Part shown: positions 51,431 through 59,137 of the stretch, one piece after another
How positions within the stretch are numbered: the stretch's first letter is position 1
Layout: every line of letters starts with the position of its first letter
Source: Mucilaginibacter sp. CSA2-8R
GTDB taxonomy: Bacteria; Bacteroidota; Bacteroidia; Sphingobacteriales; Sphingobacteriaceae
Direction of reading: 5' to 3'
Assembly (NCBI RefSeq): GCF_038806765.1
Contig: NZ_CP152389.1
Coordinates: 124,001 to 188,000, forward strand
DNA length: 64,000 nt
The notes under the pieces: model-generated
The model's database searches: none
Seen by the model: the letters and a program-made list of their open reading frames with translations, nothing else
Told to the model about the DNA's origin: nothing
Program-made: the position numbers and the translations under genes

Positions 51431-52684
51431 CTATTTCAGTGCGCTTAAGGCTTCGCGAATTCGCGGTATCATGTTCTGGATGTCTTCGAGTGTTGAGGTG
51501 CCTACCGATGCACGGAACCAGGTTACATCCTCGCCGGTGCCAAATGCCGAGAACGGCACTAAAGCTACTTTGGCCGCTTTTATCAGATAAAAATTAATAT
51601 CGGCTGATGTTTGCAATACCTGGCCATCAGGTGTGGTTTTGCCAATGTAATCAACTTTTACCGTCAAGTAAATAGCGCCCATAGGCTCAATAGCATCCAC
51701 AGCTAAACCTTCGTCCTTCAGTTGCTTAAAGCCGTTGTACAGTGTGCTCAGGCTTTCCTGTACGCGGCCGCTAAAATTATTGAGGTATTGGTGCAAAGCA
51801 TCAGTTTGCTGCAGATACTTGGCGGTAGCTACTTGTTCTGCCTTTGGTGCCCAGGCACCCATGTGGCCAACAATAGATTTCATTTGGGCAATAACCTTTT
51901 CTGGTCCAAAGCCCCAACCCACACGTACACCAGTGGCAGCCAAACATTTCGAAATGCCGTCAATGTATAAGGTATAATCTTTTAATTCGGGGCGCAGGGT
52001 AACCGGGTCATAATGCTTTTTGCCAAAAGTGAGCATGGCATAAATTTGGTCGTACATAATGTACAGTGGTTTTTCGCCGGGCTGGCGCGACGCGTTTTCG
52101 GCAATCACCAGGTCGCAAATCTCTTCCAGGTCGGCTTTCTCAAACATGGTACCGGTAGGGTTTTGCGGCGAACATAAGCACAGCAATGTAGCTCCTTTAA
52201 TGTGCGGGGCAATATCACCTGCTTTAGGTAAAAAGTTATTTTCGGGCGTGGTGCTGATTTGTATTTCCTGCGCGCCGGTAATATGAGCGTAGTGGTTATT
52301 ATTCCATGATGGTAATGGATAGATTACCTTATCTCCCGGATCAATCAGAGCTAAAAAAGTAGAGTAAATTAAAGGACGCGATCCGCTGGCAATTAAAACC
52401 TCATTAGGGGTTACTTCAATGTGGTGCTGTTCGGCTAAAAATGTAGCCACCTGTTTGCGCAGGTCCAGTAATCCGTCAGCCGGCGGATAATTGGTTTGAT
52501 GGTCCTGATAGGCCTCAATAATACCCTGCTGCAATTCGGCAGGGATAGGGTAGATATGCGGGTCAAAATCGCCGATGGTTAAGTTGGCAATTTGCTGGCC
52601 CTGGCGTTTAAGTTCGTTTATCTCGTTTCCTATTTTAATAATCTCAGAACCTTTTAAGGTTTGAGCCAAAACCGATACACTCAT
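51431..52684 (-). CDS. PLP-dependent class I/II aminotransferase
   Basis: 417-residue fold-type I aminotransferase, aspartate-aminotransferase-like. Its N-terminus is SVLAQTLKGSEIIKIGNEINELK. NLTIGDFDPHIYPIP and CSPQNPTGTMFEKADL are substrate and cofactor motifs. The PLP lysine lies in DGISKCLAATGVRVGWGF. I chose the ATG at 52682-52684; the longer frame to 52771 includes upstream noncoding sequence. Preferred amino donor is unknown; aspartate or an aromatic amino acid is likely. Confidence 0.88.
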   Translation of the reverse strand: MSVSVLAQTLKGSEIIKIGNEINELKRQGQQIANLTIGDFDPHIYPIPAELQQGIIEAYQDHQTNYPPADGLLDLRKQVATFLAEQHHIEVTPNEVLIASGSRPLIYSTFLALIDPGDKVIYPLPSWNNNHYAHITGAQEIQISTTPENNFLPKAGDIAPHIKGATLLCLCSPQNPTGTMFEKADLEEICDLVIAENASRQPGEKPLYIMYDQIYAMLTFGKKHYDPVTLRPELKDYTLYIDGISKCLAATGVRVGWGFGPEKVIAQMKSIVGHMGAWAPKAEQVATAKYLQQTDALHQYLNNFSGRVQESLSTLYNGFKQLKDEGLAVDAIEPMGAIYLTVKVDYIGKTTPDGQVLQTSADINFYLIKAAKVALVPFSAFGTGEDVTWFRASVGTSTLEDIQNMIPRIREALSALK

Positions 52685-52771
52685 AGTTGTTTGTTTATGA
52701 GGGGCAAAGATAGGGGTTTGGCAGTAAGATTTTAGCTTATTAAACGATGTGTTACAATTAGCAAGAGGCAA

Positions 52772-52801
52772 TAAAAAAGGTCGCTAATTAGTTAACGACC
52801 T
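52772..52801 (-). terminator. Terminator of the desaturase gene
   Basis: On the minus strand stem AGGTCGTTAA/TTAGCGACCT is followed by a run of six T. It lies 25 bases past the desaturase stop. Confidence 0.8.
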
Positions 52802-52825
52802 GCAAATATCATGAATGCTGTAATG

Positions 52826-53563
52826 TTAAACAGCCGACGGCTTGCGTAAGCGGATAATGCGCATCCAGTGCATTACTTTCATCACCGGGTAAACCGGGTC
52901 AATTTCAAACCAGCGGGCACCAAAGTTAGGGCTGTTAGGGCGTTTGTGGTGATTGTTCTGGAAAAGCTCACCCAGCATTAAAAAGTCGAAAGGGGTGGTG
53001 TTTTTAGATTTATCACCATTGTCAAAGTTTGAGTAGCCGTATTTGTGTCCGCACCAGTTTACAATAGCGCCATGTAAAGGGCCCATGATAAACTGGATAG
53101 GTAACAACAACCACTGCCACCAGGCATCAGCAAAAGCGGCGTAAAAGGCTACATATAACAAGCCGAACCCAATACGGGTAACAGTATGCGAACCATAATA
53201 GTCAAGCAAACGCCACTCCGGATAGTTGCCTCTGAATTGGGCTTCGGGCTCGCGTATACGCTTTTCATAAATTCTGAAACTGATTGCAGTTTTATACATC
53301 ATCTGAAACACATCCGTAAAAAAGTGCGGCGAATGCGGGTCTTTTTCGGTATCGCTGTAAGCGTGATGTTCGCGGTGCATAATTGCATACGCACGCGGAT
53401 TTAGAAACGATGATCCCTGGCAAATAAAGGTAAGCGTGTGAAAAATACGTTCAGTTACTTTTGGCGTGCTGAACATTTTATGAGCCGCATACCGGTGCAG
53501 GTAAAACGTTTGAAAAAACAAGGATAAAAACCAGTGGCAGAAGAAAAAAATAATAATAATCAC
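52826..53563 (-). CDS. Acyl-CoA/acyl-lipid desaturase, membrane di-iron
   Basis: 245-residue integral membrane desaturase of the delta-9 type that introduces a double bond into membrane fatty acids. The three histidine boxes are visible: HRYAAH (23-28), HREHH (63-67) and NNHHKRPN near 213-220, with WCGHKYGY contributing another ligand. Hydrophobic pairs lie between them. It is shorter than many homologues (about 300), with a reduced N-terminus. The start is GTG at 53561-53563; no ATG lies before the first box. A palindrome in the leader 12 bases upstream suggests regulation. Confidence 0.85.
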   Translation of the reverse strand: MIIIIFFFCHWFLSLFFQTFYLHRYAAHKMFSTPKVTERIFHTLTFICQGSSFLNPRAYAIMHREHHAYSDTEKDPHSPHFFTDVFQMMYKTAISFRIYEKRIREPEAQFRGNYPEWRLLDYYGSHTVTRIGFGLLYVAFYAAFADAWWQWLLLPIQFIMGPLHGAIVNWCGHKYGYSNFDNGDKSKNTTPFDFLMLGELFQNNHHKRPNSPNFGARWFEIDPVYPVMKVMHWMRIIRLRKPSAV

Positions 53564-53575
53564 GTTGTAAGTATA

Positions 53576-53594
53576 TTATAGTACAGTACTATAA
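53576..53594. promoter_or_regulatory. Palindrome in the desaturase leader, possible operator
   Basis: A 19-bp inverted repeat with 9-bp arms TTATAGTAC and GTACTATAA around a central A, between the promoter element at 53624-53631 and the GTG start. It could be a repressor site or an RNA hairpin over the start region. No regulator is encoded beside it. Confidence 0.5.
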
Positions 53595-53623
53595 ATGATT
53601 TTAAAGAGTGTTGTTAATTTGCG

Positions 53624-53631
53624 CAAAGGTA
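53624..53631 (-). promoter_or_regulatory. -7 promoter element of the desaturase gene
   Basis: The complement reads TACCTTTG, an exact TAnnTTTG, giving a leader of about 50 bases that contains the palindrome. Confidence 0.55.
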
Positions 53632-53736
53632 GCACTTAATAAGCTAAATGTTAATAGTTTTCCACAATAAAACAGTCTCTTTTTGTGCTTACCTTTGGTT
53701 AGTATACGTATTATAATTAACTCCCGGTTTTACGTT

Positions 53737-54786
53737 TTATTGCAAAAAATGTTCATGGGCACTTTGTCTGCTCATGTCCAGTTCAAACTGACGGGCCAGT
53801 AATCGGTATGATTCCAGGCGGTCTTCAAAGTGTTCAGTAATGGTCACCAGCATTACCTCGTCAACCTGGTAAGTGTTAGCCAATTTAGTAATGATAGTTT
53901 TCATTTGTTGGGGCGTACCGCTGATGACGCGGCGTCGGTTAATTTGGATACGTTCCTGCTCCTGCAGGGTATAAGTAGCATTTTTAACGTCATCATAGCC
54001 TAACGGATTAATTCCACCACCTTTTTCAAACTGTATAAAGCGATAATCCATTATAGCCTGGTGCTGCCTTAATTTTTCTTCATCTTCTGAGCAAAAGGCA
54101 AAGATCGCCACGTTGGCTTCGGGCAGTGCTAAATCTTCAGACGGTTCGAACCGTGCCCGGTAAAGGTCGATAGCATTGGCTCCACCTATAGGGTTAATAA
54201 AGTGTGCGAACGAAAAGCCCATACCAAAATGAGCCGCATACAAACTACTTTGCCCGCTCGAGCTAAGCAGCCATTGCGCCGGCACAGTATCAATCATGGG
54301 TATAGCTCTGATGCGGGCAGCTACCGGCCCATCTTCGGCCGTGTCATGAAAATAGTTTTGCAAGTCCATCAATTGTTCGGCAAAGTCCTGCTCGTTAAAC
54401 TGGTTAGAAGGATTGAGCACGGAGGCTGTCAGCCGGTCGGTACCCGGTGCACGGCCCATACCTAAATCAATACGGCCCGGAAACAGGGCTTCCAGCATCC
54501 TGAAATTTTCGGCAACTTTTAAAGCACTATGGTTAGGCAGCATAACGCCCCCCGACCCTATGCGCAGGTATTTGGTTTGCCCAGCCAGGTGAGCAATCAA
54601 AACCTCGGGGGTTGAACCTGCCAGGCTACCGGTATTATGATGTTCTGATACCCAATAACGGGTGTAGCCTAACGCGTCGGCCAGTTTAGCCAGCTCCACC
54701 GTTTCATGTACGGCCTGCGCTGCCGTTACCCCTTTTCGTACCGGCGACTGGTCGAGCACACTTAGTTTAATAGCATTCATCATCAT
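53737..54786 (-). CDS. LLM class flavin-dependent oxidoreductase
   Basis: 349-residue bacterial-luciferase-like TIM-barrel protein using reduced FMN. It shows LSVLDQSPVRKGVTAAQAV, YTRYWVSEHHNT, LRIGSGGVMLPNHSALKVAENFRMLEALFPGRIDLGMGRAPG and QWLLSSSGQSSLYAAHFG, all typical of the MsnO8/YhbW group of this family. Three ATG codons in a row (54786, 54783, 54780) make the exact start uncertain. Natural substrate unknown. A short inverted repeat (GCTATC/GATAGC, 54804-54819) lies upstream. Confidence 0.88.
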   Translation of the reverse strand: MMMNAIKLSVLDQSPVRKGVTAAQAVHETVELAKLADALGYTRYWVSEHHNTGSLAGSTPEVLIAHLAGQTKYLRIGSGGVMLPNHSALKVAENFRMLEALFPGRIDLGMGRAPGTDRLTASVLNPSNQFNEQDFAEQLMDLQNYFHDTAEDGPVAARIRAIPMIDTVPAQWLLSSSGQSSLYAAHFGMGFSFAHFINPIGGANAIDLYRARFEPSEDLALPEANVAIFAFCSEDEEKLRQHQAIMDYRFIQFEKGGGINPLGYDDVKNATYTLQEQERIQINRRRVISGTPQQMKTIITKLANTYQVDEVMLVTITEHFEDRLESYRLLARQFELDMSRQSAHEHFLQ

Positions 54787-55034
54787 CTTTGTACAATTAT
54801 CGGGCTATCGGCAGATAGCTGTACCGAACGTTTTCATTTATGGCTTTGAGCTTACATAATTGTGAAAATAACTGAGTTGCTTTTTAGTAAGGGTGGAGAT
54901 TTCCATTAAGTTAATTTGTTGACCTATCAGCTAATTTTTAGTCTTTTCTTTTTAACGCGTGCTTATCTTTTATTAGTTTTCAGGTACTAAATTATTGTAA
55001 CCTTTTAATATCTCTCCATTAGCTTTATTAAAGT

Positions 55035-56123
55035 ATGAACAACGCAGTGAAGCAGTTTCGGCTGTCAAAGATGGTTGAAGAAATTGAAGACTACGCGATA
55101 CTGCTGTTAGATGAGAACGGGAATATTGAAAACTGGAACAAAGGCGCTGAAAAGATAAAAGGGTACAAAGCGAGCGAAATTATCGGAAAGAATTTCAGGC
55201 TGTTTTACACGGATGAAGACCGCGAAAACCTCAAACCAGAATCACTTATAGAAACTGCTAAAACAAAAGGCAAGGCCATAAGCGAAGGTTGGCGGGTGCG
55301 TAAAGACGGCAGCCAATTTTGGGGAAGCATTGTTATTACTGCTATACACGATGAACAGGGTAGTATTGTAGGATTTACTAAAGTAACGCGCGATTTAACC
55401 GACAAAATGCTGGCGGCCGAAGCCATACAGCAACACCTGAAAGAGCTACAGCTAAAAAATAAGGAACTGGAACAGTTCGTTTACATTGCCTCTCACGATT
55501 TACAGGAGCCTTTACTTACCGTAAGCAGCTTTGTAGAATTGTTTAAAGAAGAGTACGGGCATTTATTTGACGGTGACGGGCAGCTTTATATGGAGTACAT
55601 TAATCAAGCAACCAGCCGGATGCGCAACCTCATCAAAGATTTGCTCGACTACTCGCATATTGGTAGAGAAAATGGCATAAGGAAAGTTGATGTTAATGGG
55701 TTGCTGGCCAATATTGTAAGTGATTTAGACCAGCGTATTGCTGTAACAGGAGCGCAAATTATTTATGGCCAGATGCCATCTGTAACCGCGTATGCTACTG
55801 AGTTAAGGCAGCTTTTTCAAAACCTGATTATTAATGCGCTTAAATTTTACCGTAAAGATGTGCCGCCTGTAATTGAAATAAGTGCAGAGCCTTTTAAAAA
55901 AGGGTGGCGATTTAATGTAAGCGATAATGGAATAGGTATTGAGCCGCAGCACGAAGAAAAGATTTTTTTAATATTTCAGCGTTTACATAACCGTGAAGAG
56001 TTTTCGGGCAATGGGATTGGGTTAGCAAATTGCAAAAAGATAGCTGTGATGCACAACGGAGATATTAGTGTAAAGTCGGTGCCGGGTAAAGGCAGCGTAT
56101 TTAGTTTTACTATTGCATTATAA
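55035..56123 (+). CDS. PAS domain sensor histidine kinase
   Basis: 362-residue soluble two-component kinase. A PAS domain covers about 10-125 (YAILLLDENGNIENWNKGAEKIKGY, VRKDGSQFWGS). A short coiled coil (LKELQLKNKELEQ) leads to the HisKA helix with phospho-acceptor His154 in IASHDLQEP. The ATPase has N-box NLIINALKFY, G1 DNGIGIEPQ and G2 GNGIGLANCKK. No membrane segment, so it senses a cytosolic signal such as redox or light through PAS. The response regulator gene follows by 17 bases. Confidence 0.9.
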   Translation: MNNAVKQFRLSKMVEEIEDYAILLLDENGNIENWNKGAEKIKGYKASEIIGKNFRLFYTDEDRENLKPESLIETAKTKGKAISEGWRVRKDGSQFWGSIVITAIHDEQGSIVGFTKVTRDLTDKMLAAEAIQQHLKELQLKNKELEQFVYIASHDLQEPLLTVSSFVELFKEEYGHLFDGDGQLYMEYINQATSRMRNLIKDLLDYSHIGRENGIRKVDVNGLLANIVSDLDQRIAVTGAQIIYGQMPSVTAYATELRQLFQNLIINALKFYRKDVPPVIEISAEPFKKGWRFNVSDNGIGIEPQHEEKIFLIFQRLHNREEFSGNGIGLANCKKIAVMHNGDISVKSVPGKGSVFSFTIAL

Positions 56124-56140
56124 ATATAATTAACCACTCA

Positions 56141-56575
56141 ATGCCAAAAATTAAAGACCTGGAGTGTGTGCTGTTGATTGACGATGATAAGCCCACCAAC
56201 CTGATTCATAAAAAGGTAATTGAAAAAACAGGATTGGAAGTAGAAGTACAGGCCCTATCCTCAGCTAGCGAAGCACTCGATTTTTTAACCAGCACCGGTA
56301 AATATGAGCAGACCGATCAAATGAGCAAGCCGGGCATTATTTTTTTAGACATCAATATGCCGGGAATGAACGGGTGGGAATTTATGGAAGCTTACCAGCA
56401 ATTGAGCGACAGCCAGAAAGCGCGCATTGTGGTTATTATGCTTACTACCTCGCTCAACAACTCTGACCGCGAACGTGCCCTGCGTGATAAAAACATTACC
56501 ACTTTTTATCATAAACCATTACGTGCTAATATGGTGATGGATTTGGTGAATCAGCATTTTGATGCCAATTTATAA
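56141..56575 (+). CDS. Single-domain response regulator, partner of the PAS kinase
   Basis: 144-residue CheY-like receiver. Acidic residues lie at LLIDDDK (14-16), the phospho-acceptor is Asp70 in IFLDINMPGMNG, the Thr switch is in MLTTSLNN and the Lys in FYHKPL. No output domain, so it acts by protein contact. A phosphorelay from the adjacent kinase is the natural reading. The gene lies 17 bases after the kinase and 10 before a small hypothetical gene. Confidence 0.88.
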   Translation: MPKIKDLECVLLIDDDKPTNLIHKKVIEKTGLEVEVQALSSASEALDFLTSTGKYEQTDQMSKPGIIFLDINMPGMNGWEFMEAYQQLSDSQKARIVVIMLTTSLNNSDRERALRDKNITTFYHKPLRANMVMDLVNQHFDANL

Positions 56576-56585
56576 CAAACTATAA

Positions 56586-57134
56586 GTGTTACGCTCAATA
56601 ATACTGCTTTGGTTATCTGCTTTAACACTAATAAAGCAGCCGGTATTATGTATGCTCGGGCCTGATTTAAAACGGGCGAGGGATATTTTGCATCATACTC
56701 ATGGAATAAACCTTGCCCATGAAGATCGTAACTTTAATTTTAAGGCGTTTAATTTTTTTACAAAGCTTAATTTAAACGGATACAAATTTACCGAAGAGCG
56801 CATCAAAAACTACTATATTAAATCGTGGAAAAGTTCGGGTGTTGAACAAATCAGGATGTATGAAGTGCACAGCTCTGTGCACGTTGATACGGCTGTTATG
56901 ATATCTATATACTCTATTAATAAAAAAACAAAGTACCCTGTACAGCAAACTTTCAATTACCGAAGTTACTTTTTGTTTAGAGCCGAACAGCCCAATTTGC
57001 ATTTTACCATCAACGTTAAAGGCGATGTCATGGCGTTTGACGTTGGAAAGCATGCAATAGGAATTATGTATGAAGACGTTGCAATAGGGGAAGAATTACC
57101 TGACGCAAAAGCGTTAAGAAAAATACTACATTAA
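56586..57134 (+). CDS. Exported small protein after the two-component pair, unknown
   Basis: 182 residues if the GTG at 56586 is used; that start gives a signal-like segment (SIILLWLSALTLIKQPVLC). Without it, an ATG at 56652 gives a 160-residue cytosolic form. The rest is mixed alpha/beta with many aromatic residues (FKAFNFFTKLNLNGYKF, YFLFRAEQPNLHFTINV) and no family I recognise. Close spacing to the response regulator suggests the same operon and perhaps the kinase's output. Confidence 0.55.
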   Translation: MLRSIILLWLSALTLIKQPVLCMLGPDLKRARDILHHTHGINLAHEDRNFNFKAFNFFTKLNLNGYKFTEERIKNYYIKSWKSSGVEQIRMYEVHSSVHVDTAVMISIYSINKKTKYPVQQTFNYRSYFLFRAEQPNLHFTINVKGDVMAFDVGKHAIGIMYEDVAIGEELPDAKALRKILH

Positions 57135-57171
57135 TTACCCGACTTCTTCTTCATGAATTTTTTGCAAACCA

Positions 57172-57202
57172 CTTGTAAATTAATTGGATACTCGTATCTT
57201 TG
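57172..57202 (+). promoter_or_regulatory. Promoter of the ribosomal protein block
   Basis: CTTG at 57172-57175, 19-base spacer, TATCTTTG at 57195-57202, an exact -7 match. It drives rplM and probably rpsI and rpsB. Confidence 0.75.
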
Positions 57203-57233
57203 CAGTCCCGAAATTACGGGGTATAGTAAACTG
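57203..57233 (+). promoter_or_regulatory. rplM leader hairpin, possible autoregulatory site
   Basis: At the 5' end of the predicted leader, CCCG (57207-57210) pairs with CGGG (57217-57220) and CAGT (57203-57206) with ACTG (57230-57233). The stem is short, so structure is uncertain. Ribosomal protein leaders often hold such elements bound by the encoded protein. Confidence 0.35.
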
Positions 57234-57258
57234 TTTCATATAAATTAATTTAAAGCAA

Positions 57259-57702
57259 GTGAATACGTTAAGTTACAAAACTGTCTCAGCCAACAAAAAA
57301 ACCGTTAACAAACAATGGGTTGTTGTTGACGCGGAAGGCGAGATTTTGGGGCGCTTGACCTCTAAGATTGCTGCAATCATCAGAGGTAAACACAAACCAG
57401 GCTTCACTCCAAACGTAGACTGCGGTGATAACGTTATTGTTATCAATGCAGACAAGGTAAAACTGACCGGAAACAAATTTGCCGACAAGCAATACGTTTC
57501 TTACACTGGTTATCCAGGTGGTCAGCGTTTCATTTCTCCTAAGGAGTTAATGGCTAAATTCCCTGAGCGCGTTATTGAGAAAGCCGTTCGTGGTATGTTA
57601 CCTAAAAATCGTTTGGGCCGTGCCATTTATGGCAACCTGCACGTTTATGCCGGTGCTCAGCATCCGCATGCTGCGCAAAACCCTACAACCATTAACTTTT
57701 AA
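57259..57702 (+). CDS. rplM: 50S ribosomal protein L13
   Basis: 147-residue early-assembly protein of the large subunit. It contains NKQWVVVDAEGEILGRLTSKIAAIIRGKHKPGFTPNVDCGD and the C-terminal PKNRLGRAIYGNLHVYAGAQHPHAAQNP, both diagnostic. The start is GTG at 57259 and has no Shine-Dalgarno, whereas the next two genes do. It heads the rplM-rpsI-rpsB block found throughout bacteria. Confidence 0.97.
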   Translation: MNTLSYKTVSANKKTVNKQWVVVDAEGEILGRLTSKIAAIIRGKHKPGFTPNVDCGDNVIVINADKVKLTGNKFADKQYVSYTGYPGGQRFISPKELMAKFPERVIEKAVRGMLPKNRLGRAIYGNLHVYAGAQHPHAAQNPTTINF

Positions 57703-57706
57703 TTTT

Positions 57707-57713
57707 AAAGGAG
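57707..57713 (+). promoter_or_regulatory. Shine-Dalgarno of rpsI
   Basis: AAAGGAG, 10 bases before the ATG. Strong sites of this kind are uncommon in Bacteroidota and decide the rpsI start here. Confidence 0.7.
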
Positions 57714-57723
57714 AAAAGAAAAA

Positions 57724-58110
57724 ATGCCAACAACTAACACTTCAGGTAGAAGAAAAACAGCTGTTGCCCGCGTTTACTTAAACGAAGGTAACGGTGCCCT
57801 TACCGTTAACGGTAAAGATTACAAAGAGTATTTCCCAACCTTGCCATTACAATACGTTGCTACCCAATCTTTACTGGTTTCCGGTTCAGAAGGTAAATTC
57901 GATATTATGGTAAATGTTGCCGGTGGTGGTGTAAAAGGACAGGCAGAAGCCGTTCGTTTAGCTATCGCTAAGGCTATTGTTGAACTTGATGCTGAGAAAA
58001 AACCTGCATTACGTGCCAAAGGCTTAATGACTCGTGATGACCGTATGGTTGAGCGTAAAAAACCAGGACGTCGTAAAGCACGCAGGAAATTCCAATTCAG
58101 TAAACGTTAA
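57724..58110 (+). CDS. rpsI: 30S ribosomal protein S9
   Basis: 128 residues. N-terminal TSGRRKTAVARVYLNEGNGALTVNGKDYKEYF, central GGGVKGQAEAVRLAIAKAIVELD, and the basic C-terminal tail ERKKPGRRKARRKFQFSKR that reaches the ribosomal P site. Complete and typical. It lies 21 bases after rplM. Confidence 0.97.
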   Translation: MPTTNTSGRRKTAVARVYLNEGNGALTVNGKDYKEYFPTLPLQYVATQSLLVSGSEGKFDIMVNVAGGGVKGQAEAVRLAIAKAIVELDAEKKPALRAKGLMTRDDRMVERKKPGRRKARRKFQFSKR

Positions 58111-58116
58111 TATTTT

Positions 58117-58123
58117 AAGGAGG
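58117..58123 (+). promoter_or_regulatory. Shine-Dalgarno of rpsB
   Basis: AAGGAGG, full complementarity to the anti-Shine-Dalgarno core, 8 bases before the ATG at 58132. Confidence 0.75.
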
Positions 58124-58131
58124 ACACAACA

Positions 58132-58992
58132 ATGGCAAGAACAACATATCAGGATTTACTGGATGCAGGTGTACACTTTGGCCACCTTACCCGTAAATGG
58201 GATCCGAAAATGGCGCAGTACATTTTCATGGAGCGTAATGGTATCCACATTATCGATTTAAATAAAACCTTAACCAAGGTTGAAGAAGCTGCTTCAGCTA
58301 TAAAACAAATTGTAAAATCAGGCCGTAAAGTTTTGTTTGTAGCTACCAAGAAACAAGCAAAAGATATCGTTGCCGATTATGCAAAAACAGTAAACATGCC
58401 TTTCGTAACCGAGCGTTGGTTAGGTGGTATGTTAACTAACTTTGCTACCGTGCGCAAGTCAATCAAAAAGATGTCAAACATCGACAAATTGACTAAAGAT
58501 GGTACTTACAGCAATCTTTCTAAAAAAGAGCGTCTGATGATTCAGCGTGAGCGTATTAAATTGGAAACTTTGTTAGGTGGTATTTCTGATTTAAACCGTT
58601 TACCGGCTGCATTGTTCCTGATCGACGTTAAGAAAGAGCATATCGCTGTATCTGAAGCTTTGAAGTTAAACATTCCTACCTTTGCAATGGTAGATACTAA
58701 CTCTGACCCTTCAAACATCGATTTCCCTATTCCGGCTAACGATGACGCTACCAAATCAATTTCATTGGTTACCGGTATCATTATCCAGGCTATTCAGGAA
58801 GGTTTAGATGAGCGTAAACGCGAAAAAGAAGACGAAACTGAAAAAGAAGGTGCTGCTGCAAAAGCAAAAGTTGATGGCGGCAGTGATGCTGCTGCTAACG
58901 AAGGCACCCGTCGTCGTCGTGTAGCTGCTGAAACTGAAGCACCATCAGACGCTGTTGATACTACAGCCACTGAAGGTAACGGCGCTGCTTAA
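58132..58992 (+). CDS. rpsB: 30S ribosomal protein S2 with C-terminal extension
   Basis: 286 residues; S2 is usually 230-260. The conserved part has YQDLLDAGVHFGHLTRKWDPKM, VLFVATKKQAKDIV, RWLGGMLTNFATVRKSIKKM and FAMVDTNSDPSNIDFPIPANDDATKSI. The last 55 or so residues are a low-complexity Ala/Glu-rich tail with an RRRR patch (about 262-265), absent from most phyla. It lies 21 bases after rpsI. Confidence 0.96.
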   Translation: MARTTYQDLLDAGVHFGHLTRKWDPKMAQYIFMERNGIHIIDLNKTLTKVEEAASAIKQIVKSGRKVLFVATKKQAKDIVADYAKTVNMPFVTERWLGGMLTNFATVRKSIKKMSNIDKLTKDGTYSNLSKKERLMIQRERIKLETLLGGISDLNRLPAALFLIDVKKEHIAVSEALKLNIPTFAMVDTNSDPSNIDFPIPANDDATKSISLVTGIIIQAIQEGLDERKREKEDETEKEGAAAKAKVDGGSDAAANEGTRRRRVAAETEAPSDAVDTTATEGNGAA

Positions 58993-59081
58993 TAAGCATA
59001 TATAAAGTTGCCGGTTGCGGGTTGTTAGTATTTAAATGCTGCAATTTGCAATTGGCAACTTTCTTTTTATAAACAGATCAC

Positions 59082-59089
59082 TAATTTTG
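59082..59089 (+). promoter_or_regulatory. -7 promoter element of tsf
   Basis: TAATTTTG, an exact TAnnTTTG, inside the 145-base gap after rpsB. It indicates that tsf has its own promoter besides readthrough. Confidence 0.5.
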
Positions 59090-59119
59090 CTATGAATTGC
59101 CATACAGGCAAAACATAGC
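59089..59119 (+). promoter_or_regulatory. Structured leader hairpin of tsf
   Basis: Two perfect stems, GCTATG/CATAGC and TTGCC/GGCAA, separated by a symmetric AA/AA internal loop and closed by ATACA. It begins at the last base of the -7 element and ends 18 bases before the tsf ATG. No T run follows, so it is not a terminator. It looks like a protein-binding or mRNA-stability element. Confidence 0.6.
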
Positions 59120-59137
59120 ATACAATCCATAAAAACA

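Noticed and set aside
54804-54819. Inverted repeat GCTATC/GATAGC upstream of the LLM oxidoreductase gene
   Set aside because: Short 6-bp arms and no clear promoter around it; chance is likely.
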